Below are positions 41,901 to 50,302 of a DNA stretch of 64,000 nucleotides, piece by piece. How positions within the stretch are numbered: position 1 is the stretch's first letter; every line of letters starts with the position of its first letter. Position numbers and translations under genes: made by a program. The notes below the pieces were generated by a model that had not been told where the DNA came from, made no database searches, and saw nothing but the letters and a program-made list of their open reading frames with translations. Source of the DNA: Oscillospiraceae bacterium (GTDB taxonomy: Bacteria > Bacillota > Clostridia > UMGS1810); NCBI GenBank assembly GCA_015068975.1, contig SVJM01000009.1, positions 1-64,000 of the forward strand, read 5' to 3'.

Positions 41901-43468
41901 AGGTTATCCTTACAGCAGGACAGTCAAATATGAATGCAAAATTCTCAAGTCCTGTAAATGCAGGATATGAAGATGCACTGGAAATAAAGAATGACACATC
42001 AGTATTAAGCGATATAAGAGTGTTGAGAATGCCTACAAAAGGTCACCTTGACCTTCAGGAAGATGCAGATGTGAAATGGACAGTTGTTTCACTGTCTAAC
42101 ATTACATCACGCTCTGCAGTAGGATATGCGACAGCATATTATCTGGCGAAAGAAAAGAATATCCCTGTAGGCTTCATTGAAGCATGCACAGGCGGTCTTA
42201 CTGTAGAAGCATTTATGGATCTTGAAACCCTTAAATCCAGAGAAATGTATGAGGATTATTATATTGACTTCTACGAAAGACAGCATGCTTCGGGAATTGA
42301 CCCTGACACATGGAAATTCTATCCAACAGGTGTATACAATACTATGCTACATCCACTGAAAGGTATGACAATAGGCTCATGTGTATGGTATCAGGGTGGT
42401 AGTAACAGACCATTGGCTGATAATGGTTACTGCCCGCCAGTTAATTATGAATATCTTTTGTACGATTTCATAAATATGCTGAGGAAGAATTACAACAACG
42501 AAGATATGCCTTTCGTAGTATGTGAGCAAGCCAACCTTCCATACGATACTGTAAGAGACGTAAGACAGGCTCAGCTTAATACTATAATGAGAATGAGTAA
42601 TGACAAGGTATACTTTGTATCCACATCTGATACAGGCGCCACAAACTATGATGTGGGAATAGAAAATATGCTCCATCCGTCAAACAAAGTGCCTGTAGGA
42701 AAGAGAGCAGCACACTGCATTATGGCTGATAAATATGGATATGAAGGGGAATACTCAAGCCCATTATATGAAAATATGACAGTAGAAGGAAACAAAGCAA
42801 TCCTCACCTTCTCACATGCTGACGGACTTAAACAGGTAGCAAAAATCGAAGGCGAAACAGAAATCACAGGCTTTGAAATAAGCTCTGACGGAGAAAACTA
42901 TGTTAAAGCTAATGCTACACTTGGAGAAGATAACACAGTTATTGTATCAGCAGAAACAGTTTCAAATCCAACAACAGTAAGATACTGCTACAACACCTTC
43001 ACATATTATGATGCAGAAGGAAATCTCTGTTCAGGAAATGGTATTTCAGAATCAAAATTCAGAAATACATATGTGCCTGAAGGATGTGTAACCATCGGTC
43101 ACCTTGGAGGAAACCTTTATAATGGTGCGGATCTTCCGCTTCCACCATTCAAAGCAACTGTAATCAAACCTACTGTTACTTCTTACAGTAAGGAAACAAA
43201 GGATGACAAAATCCACTACACAGTAGAGCTTAAGAATACAGGTTTCTCATCAGGTAACCCACAGGTTATCGCCGCAGTTTACACTGACGGACAGCTTAAA
43301 TATATGAAATCCTTTGATACAAACTTTGCAACTCAGGATATAAGAAAAATTACTGATTCGTTTGATGCATCAATTGTAAATGCAGACAGTGAACTTAAGT
43401 TCTTCCTCTGGGATGGATTCGACAGGTTGAAACCATTCGAAAGCGCAAGGACGCTTACATTTAACTGA
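38915..43468 (+). CDS. Giant secreted multimodular SGNH esterase 3
   Basis: 1517 aa, with the same module order as esterase 1 and closely related to it and to esterase 4. A signal peptide (1-29, ending SASA) is followed by four beta-sandwich modules, the immunoglobulin-like lead-in and the SGNH domain with GQSNM (Ser1004), WYQGGSN at 1158-1164 and MLHPSNK (His1254). Block III has Gly where the classical family has Glu. The C-terminal module is nearly identical to genes 1 and 2. The ribosome site AAAGGCGGA is the same as for gene 1. No wall-anchor motif is visible, so it is probably released or held by its carbohydrate-binding modules. Confidence 0.82.
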   Translation: MKKVISLLMTLILVLTSVVSISIPLSASAAQEYVEKFNADFTQWTTTAGVTETKTFKNPSNTSNSMSITTAGALTDNPEGYPQPSSSVEVVNKSDLATTYPLVAADTTATSTLAKFTQTAKIGMFRMRGAYTALTADTSIRVTFRMFLTDICTKGVSYDTDGTTVLEPVKDTEGTVKELTMSLVPQKTTSNCGTSKSITVPVNQWVTVSEVLSAKTGADGVRLSIGTVSSAANYTCNFAGTIFYDGNFKIEVLEEIVAPTEGDYTMIARFNPGDSTMTAASKGSGTALFSENTVNHAASNGHASEPAKQTDTNGKFKTATSTLDTQINPSTLSSTDYPGIADTKVSSSGLIARLNRTAACSMIRFKDIIDTGIFAAGDRFKMKAWVYLADTYSRGEYETLNEGSSITDKSAQKDSTAKTAKIRYIYCSNSSSTNADGIMKTFELEVNKWHQIEISGTVKDALNAVGVRIDQASDCYGSPYAGTWFLGNIEMYHADKLPERNSVTNWKTLSNVDFESDKAAVSGVTYTVDSSVKGSIQTVDSLVNDYPQSEIGTAGLNVYKFSMNNSADSKFKINTIFDSAQIAAGDVIRVSADVFPADHTDANAKTAKVRMFLADTETEPIADDKCSSVNLKLDAWQRVAFTYTASADDISATQGVIIDAAGETDFANTLIISDIKTEVYKAGEAIPTDLSYTEDFEGYSYATQTHINTPHYRTFGSNGGTLTIGTTNATLTGMVPASGTNALGITNRGGNNTGIKINDIFQGLPIEADVGKTFRISLKVYADKSAPLYKENATSAANNTTALTDAEKETVTETAFKLCYGGPDAQYYKYRTAALSLTSAVVPFDTWTTISGELTITEDMLDNGSTDTTNKTNPLISSIRIDQTNAKGGLEQPFCNTFYIDDLTVSEVPPAQFTMPNVFGSNMVFQRNMPFSIWGFATEDGKVITATIGTQTKTATSKDGRWTITFDPMDVARNLTLKVSSPGEDDIEFTNIAIGEVILTAGQSNMNAKFSSPVNAGYEDALEIKNDTSVLSDIRVLRMPTKGHLDLQEDADVKWTVVSLSNITSRSAVGYATAYYLAKEKNIPVGFIEACTGGLTVEAFMDLETLKSREMYEDYYIDFYERQHASGIDPDTWKFYPTGVYNTMLHPLKGMTIGSCVWYQGGSNRPLADNGYCPPVNYEYLLYDFINMLRKNYNNEDMPFVVCEQANLPYDTVRDVRQAQLNTIMRMSNDKVYFVSTSDTGATNYDVGIENMLHPSNKVPVGKRAAHCIMADKYGYEGEYSSPLYENMTVEGNKAILTFSHADGLKQVAKIEGETEITGFEISSDGENYVKANATLGEDNTVIVSAETVSNPTTVRYCYNTFTYYDAEGNLCSGNGISESKFRNTYVPEGCVTIGHLGGNLYNGADLPLPPFKATVIKPTVTSYSKETKDDKIHYTVELKNTGFSSGNPQVIAAVYTDGQLKYMKSFDTNFATQDIRKITDSFDASIVNADSELKFFLWDGFDRLKPFESARTLTFN

Positions 43469-43482
43469 TACAAGTACATAAT

Positions 43483-43523
43483 AATTCCCCCGATGAACTG
43501 AAGTCATCGGGGGAATTTTTTTT
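43483..43523 (+). terminator. Terminator of esterase gene 3
   Basis: AATTCCCCCGATGA pairs perfectly with TCATCGGGGGAATT and is followed by eight T. Confidence 0.93.
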
Positions 43524-43559
43524 GATAAACAGCAGTATTTATCTACGAAATAAATTCTA

Positions 43560-43588
43560 TTGTATTTCTAGCTGCAATAATGTATAAT
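43560..43588 (+). promoter_or_regulatory. Promoter of esterase gene 4
   Basis: TTGTAT (43560-43565), 17-bp spacer and TATAAT (43583-43588), 47 bp before the start codon. Confidence 0.62.
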
Positions 43589-43635
43589 TAAACTAAGAAA
43601 GTTGATTTCATCTTATACAGAAAGGTCAAAAAATT

Positions 43636-46600
43636 ATGAAAAAATTTATATCTATTATGATGACACTCATTTTAGTACTTACTTCTGTGGTAAGTATATC
43701 TAGCCCTATGAGTGCCTCAGCAAAGCAGGGTTATGTGGAAAAGCTTAATGCAAACTACACACAGTGGTCTGCACCCGAAGGTGTTGGCGTAAAGAAGACT
43801 TTTGCCTGCCCTACATCCCCATCCAACACTATGACTTTTGTATCGGCAGGCGGACTGGATTCTAATCCAAAAGGTTATCCTCAGCCGGTAACAAGTGTTG
43901 AACTGGTAAACAAAAAAGATCTTTCGGCTACATATCCTAAGGTTTGCGAAGATAACAGTACAACAGATAAGCTTGTAAAATTCACTCAGAATGCAAACAT
44001 CGGTATGTTTCGTATGAAAGGCGCTTACCCTGCGCTCAGCAGCACTACAACCATACGTGTTACATTTAAAATGTTTATCACCGACATATGCACAAAGGCT
44101 ATAAGCTTTGATAAAGACGGAACAACTGTGCTTGATCCTGTAAAGGATACAAAGGGTACTGTAAAGGAAATCCCAATGTCACTTATTCCACAGAAAGCAA
44201 GTGCAAATTGCGGAGTACAGAAGGACATTAAAATCCCTGTAAATCAGTGGTACACAGTAACCGAAGAGCTTCAGGCAGACGTGGGAGCAAACGGTGTAAG
44301 ACTCAGTATCGGTACAGTAGCTGATGAACCAAGTTATAATTGTAATTTCCCGGGGACAATATTCTATGATGGAAACTTCAGAATAGATGTGTTTGAAGAA
44401 ATAGTAGCACCAAAAGAAGGCGATTATACTATGATTGCCAGATTTAACCCGGGTGATTCCGAAATGGATTCTCCATCCAAAGGAAGCGGCACTGCAATGT
44501 TTTCGGACAATACTGTAGGTCACAGCGCATCCATTGATCATACATCGGAGCCTGCAAAGCAGTCCGATGCAAATGGTAAATTCATAACTGCAGCATCAAC
44601 ACTTGATACAAAGATAAATCCATCTACCCTTTCATCTATTGATTATCCGGGAATCGCAGATACAAAGGTTTCTTCATCAGGTTTAATAGCAAGACTTAAC
44701 CGTACTGCAGCCTGCTCTGTGATAAGATTTACAGATATCATTGACAAGGGTAGCTTCAATACCGGAGACCGTTTTAAAATGAAAGCATGGATTTACATTG
44801 CAGATACATATTCAAGGGGTGAATATGACAGTCTTAATAAAACTTCAAAGGTAACAGACAAATCTGCCCAGAAAGATCCTGATGCAAAGACTGCAAAGGT
44901 AAGATATATCTACTGTCCTGATTCTAAATCAACAAATGCAGACGGCATTATGAAAACATATGAACTTGAAACATACAAATGGCACCAGATCGAAATCGAA
45001 GGAACTGTAAACAACGTACTCGATGCAGTTGACATAAAAATCGATCAGACATCTGATTGCTATGGTGATCCATATGCCGGCACATGGTTTTTGGGCAATA
45101 TAGAAATATATCACGCAGACAAAATTCCTGAAAGAAATGCAAATACAAACTGGAAAACTATTTCCAATGTGGATTTCGAATCAGAAAAGACGGCTATAAG
45201 CGATATAGCATATAGTGTAGAATCTTCACTCGACAGCAGTATTCAGACTATAGACTCACTGGTTAATGAATATCCTCAGTCAGAAATCGGCACAGCAGGA
45301 CTTAATGTGTATAAATTTTCAATGAATAATTCTGCTACTTCAAGGTTTAAAATCAATACAATCTTTGACAGTACAAAAATTGAGCCGGGCGATGTAGTCA
45401 GAATATCTGCAAGTATATTCCCTGCAGACCATACAAATACAAATGCAAAAACAGCAAAAGTAAGAATGTTCCTTGCAGATAAAGAAACATCACCTATAGC
45501 AGATGACAAATGCACATCTGTCAACTTAAAACTTGATGCATGGTCAAAAGTAGCATTTACATACACAGCAACTGCTGATGACATAAGTGCTACTCAGGGT
45601 GTTATGATCGATGCAGCAGGAGAAACAGACTTTGCAAACACACTTATTATTTCTGATATAAAAACAGAAGTGTATAAATCAGGAGATGCTATCCCTGAAA
45701 ACCTATCATATACAGAGGACTTCGAAGGATACTCCTACGCTACACAGACACATATTAATACCCCACACTACAGGACATTTGGCTCAAACGGAGGAACTCT
45801 TACAATCGGGACAACAAATGCAACACTCACCGGTATGGTTCCTGCGTCCGGAACAAATGCTCTCGGAATCACAAATAGAGGCGGAAACAATACAGGTATC
45901 AAAATAAATGACATATTTCAGGGTTATCCTATTTCATCTGACATAGGAAAGACCTTCAGAGTATCACTCAAGGTATATGCTGACAAATCCTATCCTTTGT
46001 ATAAGAAATCTGCAGAAAGTGCCGACAAAAACTTAACTGCACTTACCGATGCAGAAAAAGAAAGCGCGAAAGAAACCGCCTTCACCCTTTCTTATGGCGG
46101 TCCTGATGATAAGCATTATAAATACAGAACTGCATCAGAGAATATTGCAAATACTGTTGTGCCATTTAACACATGGACAACGATGTCAGGCGATATCACT
46201 ATTACAAAATCTATGATTGACAACGGTGATACTTCAGACAATGCATCTAACCCTCTTGTTTCATCCATAAGAATCGATCAGACAGGAGCATCAGGCGAAA
46301 CAGCACAACCAATATGCAACACATTCTACATTGATGATCTTACAGTTACAGAAGTACTTCCCGCAAAATTTACAATGCCGAAGGTATTTAGCTCAAATAT
46401 GGTATTCCAGAGAAATATGCCTTTTAAAATCTGGGGATTTGCAACAGAAGACAAAAAGAAAATCACAGCAACTATCGGCACACAGACAAAAACTACCACA
46501 TCTAAGGATGGCAGATGGGAAATAACCTTTGACCCTATGGATACAGCAAGAGACCTTACCCTTAAAGTGTCAAGTCCCGAAGAAGAGGATATTGTATTTA

Positions 46601-48186
46601 CAAACATAGCTATTGGCGAGGTAATCCTTACAGCAGGTCAGTCAAATATGAATGCGAAATTCTCAAGTCCTGTAAAAGCAGGATACGAAGATGCACTGGC
46701 TATAATGAACGATACATCTGTATTAAAAGACATAAGAGTGTTAAAGATGCCTACCAAAGGTCATCTTGATCCTCAGGATGATGTAAATGTGAAATGGACT
46801 GTTGTTTCAGAGTCTAATATCACATCACGTTCTGCGGTAGGATATGTGACTGCATATTATATTGCAAAGGAACAGAATATCCCCGTAGGCTTCATTGAAG
46901 CATGCACAGGCGGTCTTACTGTAGAAGCTTTTATGGATCTTGAAACTCTTAAATCAAGGGAAATGTATAAGGACTATTATATAGCATTCTACGAAAGACA
47001 GCATGCTTCAGGAATTGATCCTGACACCTGGAAATTCTATCCTACAGGCGTATACAATACTATGCTCCATCCACTTAAGGGAATGACAATTGGCTCATGT
47101 GTATGGTATCAGGGCGGAAGCAACAGACCAATGGCTGAAAACGGATATAGCCCTGCAATCAATTATGAATACCTTTTGTACGATTTCATACATATGATAA
47201 GAAGCTATCACAACAACAAAAATATGCCTTTCGTGGTATGTGAGCAAGCAAATCTTCCATACGACACCGTAAGAGACGTAAGACAGGCTCAGCTTAATAC
47301 CATATTGAGAATGGGCAATGACAAGGTATATTTTGTATCCACATCAGATGTGGGCGCCACAAACTATGATGTAGAAATAGAAAATATGCTTCATCCTTCA
47401 AACAAGGTTCCTGTAGGAAAGAGATCTGCTTTCTGTATTATGGCAGATAAATTTGGTTATGAAGGGGAATACTCAGGTCCGATATATGAAAATATAACTG
47501 TTGAAGGAAACAAAGCAATCCTTACCTTCTCACATGCTGACGGACTTAAACAGGTGGCAAAAATCGAAGGCGAAACAGAAATCACAGGCTTTGAAATAAG
47601 CTCCGACAAAGAAACATTTGTCAAAGCTAATGCTACACTCGGTGAAAACAACACCGTCATTGTATCAGCAGAAACAGTTTCAAATCCAACCACAGTAAGA
47701 TACTGCTACAACACCTTTACATACTATGATAAGGATGGAAATCTTCTTTCGGGAAACGGCATTTCTGAATCCAAATTCAGAACCGAATATATGCCCGAAG
47801 GATGCAAAACCATCGGTCACCTTGGTGGAAACCTTTATAATGGTGCAGATCTTCCTCTTGCACCGTTTATAGCAACTGTGATCAAGCCGGAGGTTACTTC
47901 ATGCAGTATAGAACCAAAGGAAACTGAAATCCACTACACAGCTACACTTAGCAACACTGATTTTTCAACAGGTGACAAGCTGGTTATTGCGGCTTTGTTT
48001 ACAGAAGGGCAGCTTAAGTATATGAAGATCTTTGATACAAAATCTGTAACTGAAGATACAATGACAATAAATTCTTCATTTGATGCTTCAACAGTAAATC
48101 CAAATAGCGAGCTCAAGTTCTTCCTATGGGATGGATTCGACAATTTGAAACCATTCGAAAGTGCAAAGACACTTACATTTAAATAA
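43636..48186 (+). CDS. Giant secreted multimodular SGNH esterase 4
   Basis: 1516 aa, with the same architecture: signal peptide (1-29), four beta-sandwich modules, lead-in, and SGNH domain with GQSNM (Ser1003), WYQGGSN from Trp1157 and MLHPSNK (His1253). Along most of its length it resembles esterase 3, but around nt 44640-44715 (second module) it is identical to gene 1 rather than gene 3, a gene-conversion-like patch. Its C-terminal module has diverged from the nearly identical ones of genes 1-3 (for example TVIKPEVTSCSIEPKE). The ribosome site is AGAAAGGTC. Last gene of the array, ending in a strong terminator. Confidence 0.82.
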   Translation: MKKFISIMMTLILVLTSVVSISSPMSASAKQGYVEKLNANYTQWSAPEGVGVKKTFACPTSPSNTMTFVSAGGLDSNPKGYPQPVTSVELVNKKDLSATYPKVCEDNSTTDKLVKFTQNANIGMFRMKGAYPALSSTTTIRVTFKMFITDICTKAISFDKDGTTVLDPVKDTKGTVKEIPMSLIPQKASANCGVQKDIKIPVNQWYTVTEELQADVGANGVRLSIGTVADEPSYNCNFPGTIFYDGNFRIDVFEEIVAPKEGDYTMIARFNPGDSEMDSPSKGSGTAMFSDNTVGHSASIDHTSEPAKQSDANGKFITAASTLDTKINPSTLSSIDYPGIADTKVSSSGLIARLNRTAACSVIRFTDIIDKGSFNTGDRFKMKAWIYIADTYSRGEYDSLNKTSKVTDKSAQKDPDAKTAKVRYIYCPDSKSTNADGIMKTYELETYKWHQIEIEGTVNNVLDAVDIKIDQTSDCYGDPYAGTWFLGNIEIYHADKIPERNANTNWKTISNVDFESEKTAISDIAYSVESSLDSSIQTIDSLVNEYPQSEIGTAGLNVYKFSMNNSATSRFKINTIFDSTKIEPGDVVRISASIFPADHTNTNAKTAKVRMFLADKETSPIADDKCTSVNLKLDAWSKVAFTYTATADDISATQGVMIDAAGETDFANTLIISDIKTEVYKSGDAIPENLSYTEDFEGYSYATQTHINTPHYRTFGSNGGTLTIGTTNATLTGMVPASGTNALGITNRGGNNTGIKINDIFQGYPISSDIGKTFRVSLKVYADKSYPLYKKSAESADKNLTALTDAEKESAKETAFTLSYGGPDDKHYKYRTASENIANTVVPFNTWTTMSGDITITKSMIDNGDTSDNASNPLVSSIRIDQTGASGETAQPICNTFYIDDLTVTEVLPAKFTMPKVFSSNMVFQRNMPFKIWGFATEDKKKITATIGTQTKTTTSKDGRWEITFDPMDTARDLTLKVSSPEEEDIVFTNIAIGEVILTAGQSNMNAKFSSPVKAGYEDALAIMNDTSVLKDIRVLKMPTKGHLDPQDDVNVKWTVVSESNITSRSAVGYVTAYYIAKEQNIPVGFIEACTGGLTVEAFMDLETLKSREMYKDYYIAFYERQHASGIDPDTWKFYPTGVYNTMLHPLKGMTIGSCVWYQGGSNRPMAENGYSPAINYEYLLYDFIHMIRSYHNNKNMPFVVCEQANLPYDTVRDVRQAQLNTILRMGNDKVYFVSTSDVGATNYDVEIENMLHPSNKVPVGKRSAFCIMADKFGYEGEYSGPIYENITVEGNKAILTFSHADGLKQVAKIEGETEITGFEISSDKETFVKANATLGENNTVIVSAETVSNPTTVRYCYNTFTYYDKDGNLLSGNGISESKFRTEYMPEGCKTIGHLGGNLYNGADLPLAPFIATVIKPEVTSCSIEPKETEIHYTATLSNTDFSTGDKLVIAALFTEGQLKYMKIFDTKSVTEDTMTINSSFDASTVNPNSELKFFLWDGFDNLKPFESAKTLTFK

Positions 48187-48201
48187 TCAGTTGCAATTAT
48201 T

Positions 48202-48229
48202 AAACCCCCGATGAAATCATCGGGGGTTT
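48202..48229. terminator. Bidirectional terminator between esterase 4 and thioesterase
   Basis: AAACCCCCGATGA pairs perfectly with TCATCGGGGGTTT between convergent genes. It is the same stem core as the terminator of esterase gene 3. Confidence 0.88.
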
Positions 48230-48244
48230 ATAACATATTACATT

Positions 48245-48991
48245 TTAAAGCTGTTCTAACTTGCACCTTGCATCGAAACATACATTACCATTATTTACTC
48301 CGTGGAAATATATAAAACCATCTTTTTCTCCGGTGTATATTTCTATCTTGTCCCCTTCCATAGCCTCTGAATGGAAGTATATGTCAAGAGCGGATACTCT
48401 TTTTCCTATAACATCTACGGGCATAAAGTCCATTACAAAATCTGCATACTTACAGTTATTGAGATGACCGTTATAATCAATGTCTGTATATCTTATCCTT
48501 CTCTTGCCCTGAAGTGTCATATCATCAGGATGGACAATCTTGCCACATCTTAAATCTCCGCAAACCTCATCACACTCCGGAAGATCAAAGCCTATCTCAT
48601 CTTCTTTTGTGATAATCCTGTGGCTTAAGGTATCCACCAGCACCCATACGGATTCGGCGTTTACGATAATCTCGCCTTTTTCATCCTCTATAACAGTTCT
48701 TCTTATATATCTTATGCCCTTTCTTCCTGCACTCCATGTAGTTACTTTTATCTTTTCGTGAAGGATTGGAGTACGGGTTATATCCATACTCACATTAACA
48801 AGAAGAAATGTAGCATTCTTTTTTGAAAGGTTTTCAAATCCGAAGCCAAACTCATCAGAATGTGCATTTGCTATCTCCTGAAAAAACTTAAGAACAGAAG
48901 ACGGAAGCGCAAGGGTCTGTCTGTCTGCCATATAAGACACTATCTCATATTCATCTGTATACTTTTTGTTGTCATATATAAGTATTCCCAT
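48245..48991 (-). CDS. Acyl-ACP thioesterase (FatA/FatB family)
   Basis: Releases fatty acids from acyl carrier protein; 248 aa in a double hot-dog fold. Family features are visible: the N-terminal half with FFQEIANAHSDEFGFGF, TRTPILHEKIKVTTWSAG and WVLVD, and the C-terminal half with YTDIDYNGHLNNCKYADFVMD, the hot-dog catalytic Asn/His region. The start is ATG 48991 with AAGGAG; it begins one base after the stop of the upstream ligase-like gene, so the two are coupled. The role may be fatty-acid release for membrane or product formation. Confidence 0.9.
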   Translation of the reverse strand: MGILIYDNKKYTDEYEIVSYMADRQTLALPSSVLKFFQEIANAHSDEFGFGFENLSKKNATFLLVNVSMDITRTPILHEKIKVTTWSAGRKGIRYIRRTVIEDEKGEIIVNAESVWVLVDTLSHRIITKEDEIGFDLPECDEVCGDLRCGKIVHPDDMTLQGKRRIRYTDIDYNGHLNNCKYADFVMDFMPVDVIGKRVSALDIYFHSEAMEGDKIEIYTGEKDGFIYFHGVNNGNVCFDARCKLEQL

Positions 48992-48992
48992 A

Positions 48993-50249
48993 TTATTCTC
49001 CTTTTTTCTTCTTAGAAGCAGGACATTTAAGAGTAACTGCTCTCTCATACAATGGCGCAAGGAGTTTTTCTTCTCCAAGTCCTCTCATCATAAGTCCGTC
49101 AGAGGCAATCTCTACAAGGTCATAGAGAAAATCCGAAAGGAAATCCTCGTCAAAAATCTTGGTCATATCGTATCCTTCAGATACCATCTTACGAAGCTCA
49201 CTGTTTGAAAGGTTTATCTTTTGTTCATTTAAAAATCCTTCTACTGTGTCCATTGCCTCATCCATATTGTAAAGGATACCCAGATTGAATGCCACAGGAG
49301 AGAAGCCTTCACCCAAAGGTTGCTGACAATCTCCCCTTAATTCAAGAGTACCTCTCTGTGTAATCTCCACAGTCTTGAAGGATAGATACTGTGCTATATC
49401 TTCATTTTTTGCATTGTAAGATGGGTTTTCGAAATATTCTCTGATGTTTACAGGTGTGATTGTTTTATACTCCCCATCTCTTATGATATTGAACATATCC
49501 TTTGTAAGAAAATAATCAATAATATCATCAACTGTTTCAAATTCCTCATCAACTTTGCCCGTGATATTTCTGCATTTGGAAAATCCGCTCTCTTCCCAGA
49601 GTAAATCTCTGTAACAGATTGTCTTAGACTTGTCAAATGAAGGAGAATTTGAAAAAAGCATACATCTTGCGAAATCAAGCTTTGCAAATAATGTATATGC
49701 AAAGGGCAAATCTTCAATATTTACATCAAGATGTGTCTGCACACTGGATAAATATGCAGGAAAATCCTTTATTTTGCCATCATCTGTATTTTCTTTAAGA
49801 AACTTTGCTACCATTTGATATGTGGAAAAAGGTACAGGATTGGTAGTGATATATTTTTTGTTTGGATTTGTACCAAGTCCCAGCATCTTATATGAAAACT
49901 TATCAAAATACTCAGAGACAATCTTAAAAAGTCTGTCAAACCGTTCCTTTATCCGATGAAGATTGTCTGAATACATCATAGAGAACTCAATATTATTGTA
50001 TGAATTATCATAGGACACACAGTCCCCGTTTTTGTCTGTAACAAATAGAATAATACCATTCTCTTCTATATCGGTTTTGAAGCCGTAATTCTCTATAAGA
50101 TAATCAAGAAGTCCCCTTGCAACTTCCACATCAATATCCTTCTTTTTTGTATTTACAAGAGGAAATTCAAGCTCACAACCCACATTTCCCATTTCCTTTG
50201 ATTCAAATGGTTTAAGGAAACTGTCATATATAATTTTTGAAGCGTTCAT
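48993..50249 (-). CDS. Glutamate-cysteine ligase-like protein (GCS2 type)
   Basis: A 418-aa ATP-dependent ligase of the carboxylate-amine family. The N-terminal VGCELEFPLVN motif corresponds to the ATP/metal-binding glutamates of plant-type and proteobacterial gamma-glutamylcysteine synthetases; ELRGDCQQPLGEGF occurs near residue 300. It would make gamma-glutamylcysteine, but there is no glutathione synthetase or fused gshF region nearby, so another gamma-glutamyl product is possible. The start is ATG 50249 with GAGGTG upstream. Co-transcribed with the thioesterase gene, an unusual pairing. Confidence 0.72.
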   Translation of the reverse strand: MNASKIIYDSFLKPFESKEMGNVGCELEFPLVNTKKKDIDVEVARGLLDYLIENYGFKTDIEENGIILFVTDKNGDCVSYDNSYNNIEFSMMYSDNLHRIKERFDRLFKIVSEYFDKFSYKMLGLGTNPNKKYITTNPVPFSTYQMVAKFLKENTDDGKIKDFPAYLSSVQTHLDVNIEDLPFAYTLFAKLDFARCMLFSNSPSFDKSKTICYRDLLWEESGFSKCRNITGKVDEEFETVDDIIDYFLTKDMFNIIRDGEYKTITPVNIREYFENPSYNAKNEDIAQYLSFKTVEITQRGTLELRGDCQQPLGEGFSPVAFNLGILYNMDEAMDTVEGFLNEQKINLSNSELRKMVSEGYDMTKIFDEDFLSDFLYDLVEIASDGLMMRGLGEEKLLAPLYERAVTLKCPASKKKKGE

Positions 50250-50302
50250 GTTCTGCACCTCACAATAAAAGAAATTATATCAAAAAGAAAATTTACTGTC
50301 AA

